NCBI GenBank assembly: GCA_029891385.1
Contig: CM057230.1
Span: 20,340,847-20,404,846 of the forward strand
Length of the DNA stretch: 64,000 nucleotides
DNA from: Erythroxylum novogranatense
Taxonomy: Eukaryota > Streptophyta > Magnoliopsida > Malpighiales > Erythroxylaceae
Direction of reading: 5' to 3'
The notes under the pieces were generated by a model that did no database searches, had not been told where the DNA came from, and saw nothing but the letters and a program-made list of their open reading frames with translations. Below are positions 33,472 to 45,519 of this stretch, piece after piece (the first letter of the stretch is position 1; each line of letters opens with the position of its first letter). The translations under genes were made by a program, and so were the position numbers.

Positions 33472-36433
33472 GGGTTCATTAATAAAAAAATTCAATCTTT
33501 TCTCAATTTTTTAATTATATCTTGAGTTTTAAAAAATAGTAATAATGTACTCAAAAAATTTTAAACAAATTCTAGCTCAAAATTTAAAAAATAGTAGCAA
33601 AATGCTCAAACTTTCAATTTTCTTCAATTACAGTTTGACGATCTATTGTTCTCCTGATGTCCTCAATCTTTTGTTTTTTTGTTTGTTTTTCTGATGTCTT
33701 AAAATACTTTCATATTACAACATACTGCACCAGCAAATTTTTCATTTTTAGTTTATTCTCCTGATATCCTTAGTGTGGGGACATTGTGTAACACTCAAAT
33801 ACCACCTGGGAGGCTAAATGGATGCCACCCAAGACAGGACAAATAAATCAAAACGTTTCACACATGTATTTTTAAAAACTAAACGTAACACACATATAAT
33901 ACATCTCATAATTTCAGAAACAAATCGAAAGAATATTTACAGCCCAAACAAACCAAACAAAATACATTTTCACAACACAAAACTCGACTCTTTTGGCCAT
34001 CGGTTGACTGTCCAATCCTTAATCTCTTAGCTCCGAACCTACACGAGGCAAATCCATCGATTAAGCATATAGCTTAGTGAGTAATAACTAATCTATATTA
34101 ACCGATTTCAAAAAATGAAAGAATGCATTTGAATGTATTTTTATACTAAATGTAATCAGCAGAACACGGAGATCCTTCGAATCGAATAATCAATCGATAT
34201 CGAATACGTAACAAATCAAACTATAAATCCATGAATGTAAGTGGGTAACGGACTTATACATGAGATACCATAATTAATATCGGCAGGAGAGACATATGTC
34301 TCGATATCGAGACACCAAAATGTCAAATAACGAGAGCATTGCAGAATCTTCTAGCATGCCTATTTACCCACAACTAGGACTTAATAGCTTTACAATGAAC
34401 AAGATCATTTCACCATTCATATGCGGCAAATAGCACTCCCAATAAATCAATCTTAGACATCATCTAGTTGACTCACAAAATTTAACATTACAAAATTTAC
34501 TTACCTAAAGTACTTACATCGAAATTTTCTACCTATATTACGTACTAAAATTATCGACCAGATTACTTACCTAAATCGCGCCTTAGTGTTTATTGTCCCG
34601 ATAATATCCGGCAAAGTGGTCTTTCCTCTATCATAGGAACACGGACACAAATTATTATCAGTAATTATCGTATGATAATCGAGTATGATGCATGTTCATG
34701 ACAAATTTTCTAATTAATCAACAACTCATTGTACTAAATGATCCATGAAGTTTCAGAAATTAGCGACATCTGCAGTATTCAAATGAAAGCAAGTCTTTAC
34801 CAATTAAAGTGAAAATGTACAAATTACATTAATTCTCAAATGCTATGCCAATAAGTAACATAAAGATCATAGGACATGCTAAAAAGAGAAAAAAAAGTGC
34901 GAGCTGAATCATTTAGCTCTACACTAAGAATGAAACAAAGATACATAATAATAAGAAGTAGACAAAAAAATGAAATAGCGGACAACATTTGAAATTTAGT
35001 TTTCGTCAAGAATCACTTATGAGGTAAGGGATGAAGTAAATGATGGAGGAGTGGTATCTATTTATAGAGCATTTTTGTAAACTAGCCATTTTGTATCTTT
35101 ATTAACTAGCCGTTAGACATTTTTGGGTGAAAAATACGGATGACAACTGTTCACAACACGTCATTTGCTTCGCTCACAAATACGCATTTGCCATCGCTCA
35201 CAAATACGCATTTGCCATCAGAATAAGACAATCGCTCACCACAATCGACACTCGCTCACAATTCACTATTCAGATTATTCACCGTCTTCAACCCTCGACT
35301 TCCGACTCTGAAACTTCTTCTTTTCTTTTTTTTTCACCTTCCTTTAATTTCTTCACTTTACAACTAACCTATTTAGTAATTCTAACCTATCAGAATTATC
35401 CTAATCTTCAAACATGATAAATCTAAACAAAACAAAAACAAAGATATAACTCGCGTATGATAAACTAACCGTCAATTTCTACTTACCAACTTTCCAAAGA
35501 AAACGCCAATAGCAGGTGGTGGTGAGTGAATGACTTCGCTATCTCTACTGATGGATGGGTAAATGAGGCATTCGGTGAGGAATAAACGATAATGTTCGAT
35601 TTATATCGTTGCATTTAGGTTTGGATGCGATACAACTAATAAACAGCTAATAGGTCCAAATAGTACTAAATAACCAAAAATATTGTTATGAATTATTAGT
35701 TGTAATAATTACCCAACAATTCCAGAAAACTTCCGAAAATTTACCAAAATTCCGTCCGAAAATAATGACTCTCAAAATAAATTGGCAACTCAAAACTAAT
35801 CCTCCATTAATTTCTAAAAATATTTGAAGTATACAAAAATTACGAAAATTATAATAATATTGTCCAAATCACTCTGAAGTTTCATTAAACCAATTAACCC
35901 GGAAAATGTCATGAATGCATGCCAAAATACTTATGCACAATTTAAGCCAATAGTTAATAAGCAAATAACACTCATAATTCGTACTAAATTTCTTTAATAT
36001 TCTAACCCCTAATTTGGGGCGTTACACATTGGAACTGCATAATCTGAAAATCGATGAGTGAGGGGAGTCAAGAGAACAAACAACTGAAATCAAAGCGTAA
36101 GGTCGCCAAGATTGTGTAATCTGATTTAGGTTATTTTTAAACAATGATATTGTTTTAATTATGTGATCAAACGATATCGTTTCATTAATCTTTATTTGTT
36201 TTGTTAATTTTACTTGACGTGTATTAATAATTAAGGTTTATGAAATAAGTGACAAGTCATGTTAGTAAATTTAACAAAAACATTAACATCGACCTATAAT
36301 TGAAAATGGAAATTTTATTATCACTTTTTAAAGTTTGAGCTAGAATTAAAAAAATTGAAAGTTGCTATTTTTAAAGTTCGGATTATAAGTAAAAATTGAC
36401 GAAAGTTTGGACTTTTTCTTTGATAATTAACCC
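33472..36433. mobile_element. inverted-repeat DNA element split by a solo LTR
   Basis: The arm 33472-33640 (starting GGGTTCATTAATAAAAAAAT) and the arm 36300-36433 are imperfect inverted repeats; the second starts GGGTTAATTATCAAAGAAAA on the minus strand. Both share CTAGCTCAAA-like and ATAGYAAC/ATAGTAGCAA-like blocks. The flanks TAAAACAAA and TAAAATAAT agree at 7 of 9 positions, weak support for a 9-bp duplication as made by Mutator-type elements. Without the LTR it would be about 0.7 kb and non-coding. Confidence 0.5.
33787..36026. repeat. solo LTR with 5-bp target duplication CATTG
   Basis: 2240 bp, starting TGTAACACTC and ending GGGGCGTTACA, a common end form (TGTAACRCYCC inverted) for plant LTR retrotransposons. 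The 5-bp duplication CATTG lies at 33782-33786 and 36027-36031. There is no gag or pol sequence and no second LTR in the window, so this is a single LTR left by recombination between the two LTRs of a complete element. Orientation is not certain, and lineage cannot be told without an internal region. Confidence 0.88.
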
Positions 36434-39305
36434 TAAAATAATTAAACAAAGCTAAATGCGTAATTCCATTAACAACTCATTCAATATAACGTGAAATAAA
36501 GAAATGTGTACAATCTTTATTAATTTTATTATGAGATTTCTTCTAGTGACTCGTTAAAATAATAAAAGTAGTCCACAATAATATACTTCTCCAAATTATT
36601 AAAAAGAAAAATAAATTAAAATATGAAAAAAGAAAGAACATGTAAAAGTTTTATTTTTATTTACATTTTTATTTCAGTGTTTAATTTTAAAATTTAATTG
36701 AATTTTAATTTTAAAAATAAGGTAATTTAAATTTAAACATTATTTTTATTATTATTCTACTATCCGAATATGTCAATTTTGATACTTAAAGATTTACGTC
36801 CCTATTGGATTTTGTTAGCATGATTTTGAATTTACGTTAATAATTATATATTTAAACTATAATCACTTGTTTAATAATTAAAATTATGCGTAAAAGAAGG
36901 TGTTAAATAACCATTTTCAAATATTAGTATAGTCATATTAGTAAAAAAAGCCTTTTCAATTGAATTATTAACTCTTAAAGGTTTTGAATATTTAATTAAT
37001 TTTTAAAAATGCATTAAAATGAAAAATAAAAATCCTTATAATTATTTTTACTGATTAAAAAATCTACCAATTTTATTGATTTAATCGTGAAAACTTTGAA
37101 ACGTTTAATCTTTGGATTTGATTTTAATTTTCAGTTTGATTTACTTTAATAACTCTTATTGTTAGAAACTAATCAGTTTATTAATTCATACGTCAATTTT
37201 GTAAATTAATAAATTATTATAAATTAAAATAAATTAGTTAATTTTATTTAAAACCTTTTTACAATTAAACTTTAAATATATAAAGACAATATTTTAATTA
37301 TATATTAATTTGTTATTATTGTGATTTATAAAATATTGATTATTAATCTTTTAATATACTATTCTTTTAGACTGAATGTTGAAGTGTGTGATTATTCCTG
37401 ACATAAGTCAAATGTTGATAACATTTAAAACGCTAAACTAAATCTTGAAAACACTCTGCACGTGAAAGACAAAGTAGATCCAACGACAGAAAAGGGCCGC
37501 ATAGTCGTTCAGAGTCCAATAGAATAATGTATTAACAGTGCAATTCACAAATAGACTCTGTCAGGGATTCAAAAGATTGACATCTTCATTACATCATGTG
37601 ATGCTTTAAACTATGTAATGTTCTTTCTCTTTGTTCACGGTTTCTTTAACTTGGAACATGCCATTGCCATTTGATTTCAAGATCTTTCTCGCTGGCTGTA
37701 TTAAACAAGAGAATATTCTCTGCATCTGCATACAAACACATACAGTTTATGAGGTAAATCATGAGTTAGATTGTGCCTTGAATACATTAGTGCCCCTAAT
37801 GATCTAGTGGGCATGTAACGTCTTGGGGCATATCCTCTCTCCCCTTTTATCTAATACCCCATGTCTCCTTTGGATCTCAACCATTCAATGCATTATATTG
37901 GATGGTTGAGATAGAACGTAATAGTGATAGGTAAAGTGCAGAGGATGATCTGCACTGTAATATCTGCATCTTTTAATTATGTATATGATAAGTTATTAGC
38001 TGCATAAAATAATTCGTAAATTGTGTATATCAATATAAATTATTTAGTGAGTTATCATATTAAAATTAAAAATTAATAACACTTATTTATAATAACAAGC
38101 TATTAATTTAGGAAGAGTTTACCTTTATATAAAATCTTTTAAAATTTAAAATACTTAAATTCAAAATTCTACTACTTTAGGTATACAGGAGCTTCTCCAC
38201 CAGTCTTGGGAGATTCTTCTCTAGCATGTTTGTCGTGAAGGAAACCAATGTGCGGTCAAATTGGCAAATCTTGTAATAATCAGACGCTCGGGTCTCTACA
38301 CTCTTTCGGAGTCGCCAGTTGACATCCAAGAGCTTCTCCGTAGAGATGTAGAGGGCGTGTTGCATTTCAGAGTTTGATTTTTGTATTTTCTTTGTAAACA
38401 AAAAAACGCATCATGTATTATACATAATATTTTAAGAACCAAACCAGAAGTTAAATTAGTAATACAAGAGATTTAAGATTTAAAAAATTCAACTGGTATT
38501 AGACCGTCATAAGATCGATCAAATATTAAATAAAATAAAATTTTGAAATATGATTAAAAGATATTATTTTATTTATCAAAAATTTAAAATTTAATTGAAA
38601 AATATATTGTTAAATAAAATTAATTGATTTATTTTAGTTTCTAAAATTTTATTAATTTAAGAAAATTGATCAATTTTAACAACAATAGTTGTTAAAGTAA
38701 ACTAAACCTAAGGTTACAAGATTCAAGATTTTTATTATTAAACCGATTTAAACCAATTAAGTTTTTTAATAATTGATTATATATTATTTTCATCAGCATA
38801 GAGTTTTAGATCATAAGTAAGATCAACTTTTAGAACTAAATCAATGTGGAAATTAACACTAATTAGAATATTATACTCATAAGCACATTAATTAGTACAT
38901 TAAGTATGAAATATTAAAATTTTGTAAATAAGGAACATAGTAAATAAAATATTTAATAACTAATTAAAATATAATTAATGTCTATATTAATTCATAGTGT
39001 TTATAATCAAAGGAAAAAAAAGGTTTAGTTGATGAGTCGGGCGGTAAAAAATTAAGAATGTTTTATCAAAAAAAAAAAAAAAAAGGATGTCAAAAAAAAG
39101 GTCCAGCTCAGCCTGTGAATTGATTGTTAATTAAAAAACAATATCATTTTATCAAAAATGACATTGTTTTTAAGGTTCTTTTTTAAATAATATGTTGGGT
39201 TGGCCAGAGTTGTCTGTGACCTATCAAACTATAGGTCGACCTATCTCAACTCGTTAGATCGCGAGCCGAGCTACAAGCCATCGTAATTCAGGATCAGGTC
39301 GGCCA
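36434..39305. other. AT-rich intergenic, no supported gene
   Basis: Very AT-rich to about 37380 and from 37980 on. At 37874-37912 there is an inverted repeat (ATCTCAACCATTCAAT ... ATTGGATGGTTGAGAT). At about 37940-37957 GTGCAGAGGATGATCTGCAC forms a small hairpin. A 74-residue minus-strand frame (38401-38177) has no recognised motif. It could be a gene fragment, but I have no support for it. Confidence 0.5.
37874..37912. repeat. short inverted repeat (hairpin)
   Basis: The ATCTCAACCATTCAAT arm pairs with ATTGGATGGTTGAGAT with one mismatch around a short loop. Origin unknown; it may be the end of a degraded MITE. Confidence 0.6.
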
Positions 39306-39538
39306 GGTCCGACCAGGGGCGGATCCAGCAAATTTTTTAAGTGGAGGCAAAAAAAAATTTTTTTGTCCCCAAAATTTAAAATAAAAATTTTTTGTGGGGG
39401 CAAAACTTAAAATAATTTTTTTTTGTGAGGGCAAAATTAAAAAAAAAATTTATGGGGGCAACTTTTAAGGGAGCTATGGAGCCGGTGGGGGCAAGTGCCC
39501 CCACTTACCCCCACTGTGGCTCCGCCCCTGGGTCTGAC
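39306..39538. mobile_element. hAT-type MITE with 8-bp target duplication
   Basis: A 217-bp body (39314-39530) has terminal inverted repeats CAGGGGCGGATCCAG and, on the other strand, CAGGGGCGGAGCCAC. The 8-bp flanks GGTCCGAC (39306-39313) and GGTCTGAC (39531-39538) match at 7 of 8. The inside is made of imperfect tandem A/T blocks separated by GTGGGGGCAAA-type motifs. There is no coding capacity. Confidence 0.85.
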
Positions 39539-40660
39539 CCATTACCATCTCCATAAAAAAAATCTGGCTGCTGAGTCCCACAAGGAAACCTCTCTTTTAA
39601 ATTCCCTATCTTAATCTTTATTGTCCAACAGAGGCTATCACATTTTGATTTTACAAACCTTCCATTATTTCACAAACAATTTATAATAACACTAAAAATA
39701 AAAAGAAATCACAATTAGGAAAAAGCTTCTGCTGAGTGACGTTGACGGCTGCAGAATAAGCAGCAGGCGACAGCCAGCGAATCCCATAGTAGTTGAAAGC
39801 GACGTTCCCTCTTCCATTGTCTCACTTTCGTTGTACTTTTGTTCTTCAAAAATTTTAATAAATTTATTTCAGAAACATAATGTAATAAAATATTTAAAAG
39901 TCTTAATTTTAAAATTTTTATTTTAATATAAATTTTAAAATTTTAATTAAATAATCAATTTTTAAAATCTTAATAATTTAGTTCAAAATGTATATTATTT
40001 TTATAACGTGAAATATACTTAATACAACAGTAAAAATTTTAATTTGTTAAAATTTTAAAAAGGTGTTTTAATTTGTTAAAATTTTAAAAGTTGATCACAT
40101 AATTAAAAATTTAAAATATAAACTCTAAATTAAAAAAATCTTTAAAAGTTAAAGATTATCCGTATATAATAATCACTAAATAATATTTTGATAAAAATAT
40201 TTAAAATTTTAATTTTAATTTTCATATAATTAACATCTTTATTAGTTAAAATAAGACTGCATATTATTAGACCTCCTCAACTGAATTTTTATATGACTGT
40301 TGTTGTTGTAGAATTTTTAAAATAATAAATAAATAAATTTTAATAATTAAAATACTATTTTATTATCATTGACTTAATTAATAATTTTTATAATATAAGA
40401 TACTTTAAATAATTCTGAAAATAAGTAAAATCACCTAACATCCTCCGTTATCCTCTAAATCACTTACTTAACAAAAATATCTTAGTTTAATTAATCACAT
40501 AATTAGCACGCTCTTTGTATAGTTAACACACTTCCCGTCTTATGCTCCCGACGTTCACAGTAAGCATTATTGAGATATTTTTTATTAAAAAAATGGAATA
40601 AATGATTTGTTTATAAGATTTCAAGTTTCAGTTCAGATATCCCATTGATTGTGCTTCAGC
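39539..40660. other. AT-rich region upstream of DWF1
   Basis: Mostly A/T with no gene. Its right end probably contains the DWF1 core promoter, just before the CT-rich leader at 40671-40695. Confidence 0.45.
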
Positions 40661-42131
40661 CATATTTCCCCGCTCTCTCTCTCTCTCTCTCTCTAAGGTG
40701 CTCTCTCCCTCTCTACTTTTATCCGAGTCAGTGAGTGCACATGTTTCTGACTTTGCATATAGGAATTGTACTGTTTGATCTCCCAGCACTCAGTTTTCTA
40801 CTTCACTTTGCTTTTTCTTTTGTGGTTTTTACTCTTGTTTCTGTAGCTGCTCAGTGCTTGTGGAGTTTTTGATGATACTGGGAAAGGTTAAGACTTTTTC
40901 GAGTGCTACAGCACCTTTTTTTTGCCGTTGATAGTGCTTTTTATTTTTTTGTCTGTCTGTGTAGTGTGCACCCACATTTGCAGTGATCTACCTTTTTGTT
41001 TTTCCCAGATTGGCTGCTCTTTTCGCTTTGCTTTTCTGCATCTCTATGTTGGTTTTTGTTTTCGTTCAAGTTTTAGTTATGTTATTGCTTGAAGATTGTG
41101 TCTTTTTGTTGTCAAGACGACATGTTTTCGTCTGGTAATTCTGGGCTTTCTGGTACTAGCTCCTTTTTTTTTCTTTCTTCGTTTTTGTGGCAAGTAGGGT
41201 CCTTGATATTTTGGCATTCTCTGGTCTCTTGGCTGCTATCTGGATCTGCATGCAGGTTGGTGAGGTGGGAAATGAAGGTTTGCTTATTTGTTTCACTTTT
41301 CACAATTATTGGCAGTGGATCCGTACCTTAATTGGAGACAGATTTCATTTTTATGTCGTTTTCTTAAGACCTTATGCTGTAAATGGAGTCATGCCTTGAC
41401 TTGTTATAAACCTGTATTTCTCTGTTCTCGTTTTCGTTTGGCTGCTTTAATAGCTTGTTCCTTTCAGGGCTTTTAAGATTTTGTTGGCTTGTCATCTGCT
41501 ATTTCTTTCGCCTTGCAAAATAAAGCTGAGTAAATGCTTGTCTTTGGTTTATTTTTAAATCCATCATTCTCTTGCATGCACGGTCTACCATTATTGTCGT
41601 TTCATCTGCGAAGTAATTGTTTGTCTTGTAATAGTTGTTTATATTCACTCATTCAGTGGAATGATGTAAGCAATTACATTTCAACGTCTTAGTTGCCTTT
41701 ATCTTCTTCACTATAAATCCCTTGTATTTGAAATTTATAATGTTGGTTTATGCAACTGAAGCCACTTTGATCTACATCTTGCTACTTATTGCCTTTTAAT
41801 TTCTAGACATGCAATCCTTTCCGGGCCCTTGATGAGCCTTGTTGGTGTTAATCCCATGTTTTTAGCTTATGGAATTGATGGCCTAGCCATGCATGTTTGT
41901 GCACTACTTCGTTATTAGTTTTCTAATCAGTTGCCCTTCTAGTTCTAAGGTTTTTGGTTATTCTATTTTTCTTTAAAACATCATTCTTTAGAGATAAGCT
42001 CTTTCTTCCCTTCTTACGGCTGCTACTGATTTCTTGCTGATATTTACATAATCTTAGTAGTTTTAATTGTGAATGATTTGTATTCAGATTTTGTCTTTTA
42101 CAGTGAAGAAAGAGCTTATCTGTAAAGCACA
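40660..42131 (+). promoter_or_regulatory. DWF1 5' leader with probable 5' UTR intron
   Basis: A first non-coding exon may end at 40730 before a good donor (CA|GTGAGTG). The acceptor TTTTACAG at 42096-42103 is T-rich and sits 28 nt before the ATG. This would make an intron of about 1.37 kb. No coding sequence interrupts it. A 5' UTR intron is inferred, not shown. Confidence 0.45.
40671..40695 (+). repeat. CT microsatellite in the DWF1 leader
   Basis: An uninterrupted (CT)n run of about 12 units is followed by more CT-rich leader. CT/GA runs are common near plant transcription starts and may take part in promoter function. Confidence 0.8.
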
Positions 42132-44362
42132 ATGTCAGATCTTGAGGCCCCCCTTCGCCCCAAGAGGAAAAAGGTGTGGGTGGACTACTTCGTTCAGTTT
42201 AGATGGATTATTGTTATCTTTGTGGTCCTTCCAATCTCCTTCACCTTTTACTTTCTTATATATCTTGGAGATGTGAAATCTGCCATGAAGTCCTACAAGA
42301 GGCGTCAGAAGGAACATGATGAGAATGTTAATAAAGTGGTGAAACGACTCAAGGAAAGGAACCCATCAAAGGATGGTCTTGTTTGCACAGCCCGTAAACC
42401 CTGGATTGCAGTTGGCATGCGGAATGTGGACTATAAGCGTGCCCGACACTTTGAAGTTGATCTATCAGCTTTCCGTAATATTCTTGACATCGACAAAGAA
42501 AGAATGATAGCAAAGGTGGAGCCACTTGTTAACATGGGACAAATCACCAGGGCCACTGTTCCAATGAATCTTTCTCTTGCAGTGGTTGCGGAGCTTGATG
42601 ATCTTACTGTTGGTGGGCTTATCAATGGTTATGGAATCGAAGGGAGCTCCCACCTCTATGGATTGTTTTCTGATACTGTTGTGGCTTATGAAATTATCCT
42701 TGCTGATGGTCAGGTTGTTAGAGCTACCAAGGACAACGAGTATTCTGATCTTTTCTATGCTATTCCTTGGTCCCAGGGGACACTTGGGCTCCTTATCTCT
42801 GCTGAGATTAAGCTTATACCAATTAAGGAATACATGAGGCTGACCTATAAACCTGTGAAGGGTACTTTGAAAGATATTGCACAGGCTTATATGGATTCTT
42901 TTGCACCAAGAGATGGGGACCAGGATAATCCAGCTAAGGTTCCAGATTTTGTAGAGGGCATGATATATACTCCTTATGAAGGTGTCATGATGACTGGGAG
43001 ATATGCCTCAAAAGAAGAGGCCAAGGAGAAGGGCAATGTAATTAACAGTGTTGGCTGGTGGTTTAAACCCTGGTTCTACCAGCATGCACAGACAGCTCTT
43101 AAGAGAGGAGAGTTTGTAGAATACATTCCCACCAGGGAATATTATCACAGGCACACTAGGTGCTTATACTGGGAAGGGAAGCTTATACTTCCATTTGCTG
43201 ACCAATGGTGGTTTAGGTTTTTATTGGGTTGGATCATGCCTCCGAAGGTTTCTTTGCTCAAAGCTACTCAAGGTGATGCAATCAGAAACTATTACCACGA
43301 GATGCATGTTATTCAGGACTTGCTTGTTCCTCTTTATAAGGTTGGAGATGCCCTAGAGTGGGTTCATCGTGAAATGGAGGTAAAACTTAATGATTCCAGT
43401 ACTTTATTCTATGTATCATATTTTTCTTTCAAATCTTATATTCCCATTGATTTGTGTTTTTGTATTATCTTTATGCATCTCCAAATCTATTTGAATTAAT
43501 TGTGTTTTGATAATTTTAATTGGATGTTGTTCTGCTCTTATGTGTTTACTTGAGTATTTAGGTCTAAGATCATTCTGATTCCAGATTATGCACTTGTGAT
43601 TGTATCGGCGATACAGTGCAAATTATGGTTTCTTCTTATATATAGGAATTCATCGGAAATAACTTCTTTATCAGTTAGGAGTAAGGCTGTAGATTATTGA
43701 ATCTCTTCAAATCCTGCGTATTAGCGAGACTTTTACTGACAAATTGTTATTGTTGTCGTCGTCATCTTACGTACAAGAATTCATTTGTTGGTTCAACCAT
43801 TCCTTGTGGTGACACATACTTTGTTTCCAATTTCAAAGTGTCTGCCACACAATATTGATTGGTGTAGAAGTGTTTAGGAAAGATCTATTACTGTAAAACT
43901 AACCTTTGAAATTTCCAGATATATCCTCTTTGGCTGTGCCCACACAGATTGTTTAAGCTTCCTGTCAAAACTATGGTATATCCAGAGCCAGGGTTTGAGT
44001 ACCAGCTCCACCAAGGAGACACACCATATGCTCAGATGTATACAGATATTGGAGTGTATTATGCCCCTGGACCTGTCTTCAGGGGTGAGGTGTTTGATGG
44101 TGCAGAGGCAGTTCGCAGGTTGGAGAGCTGGTTGATCGAAAACCATGGCTTCCAGCCCCAGTATGCCGTATCTGAGTTGAGCGAGAAGAATTTCTGGAGA
44201 ATGTTTGATGCTGGACTCTACGAGAGCTGCAGGAAGAGGTATGGAGCTGTGGGGACTTTCATGAGTGTGTATTACAAGTCAAAGAAAGGAAGAAAGACAG
44301 AGAAGGAGGTGCAGGAAGCGGAGCAAGCTCACCTTGAAGCTGCTTATGCAGAGTCTGATTAG
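42132..44362 (+). CDS. DWF1: Delta(24)-sterol reductase, DWARF1/DIMINUTO
   Basis: Two exons, 42132-43379 and 43919-44362, joined GT-AG in phase 0, give 563 residues; the family is about 560. DWF1 converts 24-methylenecholesterol to campesterol in brassinosteroid and membrane sterol synthesis. A basic N-terminus is followed by a single membrane anchor at about residues 24-46 (W-I-I-V-I-F-V-V-L-P), placing it in the ER membrane. The FAD-binding (PCMH-type) domain follows: V-G-M-R-N-V-D-Y, then T-V-P-M-N-L-S-L-A-V, D-L-T-V-G-G-L-I-N-G-Y-G and S-Q-G-T-L-G-L-L. The C-terminal exon has the conserved R-R-L-E-S-W-L / F-W-R-M-F-D-A-G-L-Y tract and a Lys-rich tail. DWF1 is known to bind calmodulin; I cannot place that site with certainty. 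The gene looks intact. Confidence 0.97.
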
Positions 44363-45519
44363 TCTGCACACTGATTTCCAAATTAACTTGGTCTCATTAG
44401 GATTTTTCTTTGATGTTTCTTGCATTATCTAGCAATGCCTGTGAGTTCTCTTCGTTTTGAACTTCTTATTTTTTCCAGTGAATGCTACTGCTCTTTGCTG
44501 ACTCTTAACTCATTTGATTTGAACGGATTAAGACTAGACTGAGGTTGGATGTTTTATGAGACCATGGATTTGGAATCTTAATCTTTTAATCAATGTATGC
44601 TTTCTCTCCTATTAATCTCTTTCCTTTGGCCGTTCGCTTAATAATTATTAAATTTTTAATATGGAAGAGTCGCCAATAAAAATTGAACTTTGGTCAATCA
44701 TTGTCTAAATAACTAGAACTAGTTGTTTGAATAGCTAACTCTTACTACTTATAAACCCTTTAATATTTTCATGTTTAGTTAATATGGAACACTTTAATAC
44801 TTTCCCTAAAGTATAATTGAGACTAGACATTCAGTTGTCACTTGATATATACACAGTAGTGACCGGACTGAGCTGTTGAGACTGAACATCCAAACAGATA
44901 ACCGGAAAATTAATAATCTGGACTAAATATACTCTGATATCATATTAAATTTTTAATATGCGTAAAATACAGAGTCTATCAATAAGAATTGAGCTTGGGT
45001 CAATCATTATTTAAATAACTAAAATTAATTATTTAAATAATTAACCCTTACTATTTATAAATACTTTAACAATCTCATATTTAGTCAATACGAAGAAGCT
45101 AACAAAAATCTATCCCCTTTGCATTGATTAACACACAAAAGGGGTTTTTCTGCAGTTGTTTTGTTATCTAGCCGACTTTCAACAATTGTAGCTGTTTGAC
45201 AATAATGACACGTAGGGTTGTCAAACAATCGGATCATTCATGATACCTAAGGGCTGAATCTGAGCCCAATGGCTTAAGTCCACTCAAATATAATTTGGTC
45301 TGAGGTCTTCAGTTTGGCTTGTCCCTGGTAATGGGTGCTTGCGTGATGTGTGGGCAATGTGCTCTTGTTAGGAGAATCCTATGAATGAGTCTTGTTCTTG
45401 TGGGGTTATTTTAGGTTGTATTGCATTGGTTTCCAGGTTCAAATCATGATGCCTGAAAAGTCACGCTCCTGACCATCACCAACTCCAAAAATTGAGGCTT
45501 TTGGTTTAAAAAACTCTAC
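44363..45519. other. DWF1 3' UTR and spacer with a direct repeat pair
   Basis: The first ~250 bases are the probable 3' UTR. The rest contains two diverged copies of a ~150-bp block (separate entry) and then unassigned sequence up to the LINE remnant. Confidence 0.5.
44646..45096 (+). repeat. two direct copies of a ~150-bp sequence
   Basis: Copy 1 is 44646-44789 and copy 2 is 44943-45096. Both start TATTAAATTTTTAATATG and share TTGRRCTTKGGTCAATCATT, AATAACTARAA, CTTACTAYTTATAAA and ATRTTTAGTYAATA. Between the copies lies different sequence of about 150 bp. They may be an old tandem duplication or two pieces of a repeated element. Confidence 0.7.

Noticed and set aside
38177..38401. 74-residue minus-strand frame, possible small gene
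   Set aside because: No motif, no splice context, no neighbour logic. A gene fragment is possible but unsupported.
42135..42653. Minus-strand open frames across DWF1 exon 1
   Set aside because: Shadows of the strongly coding plus strand.
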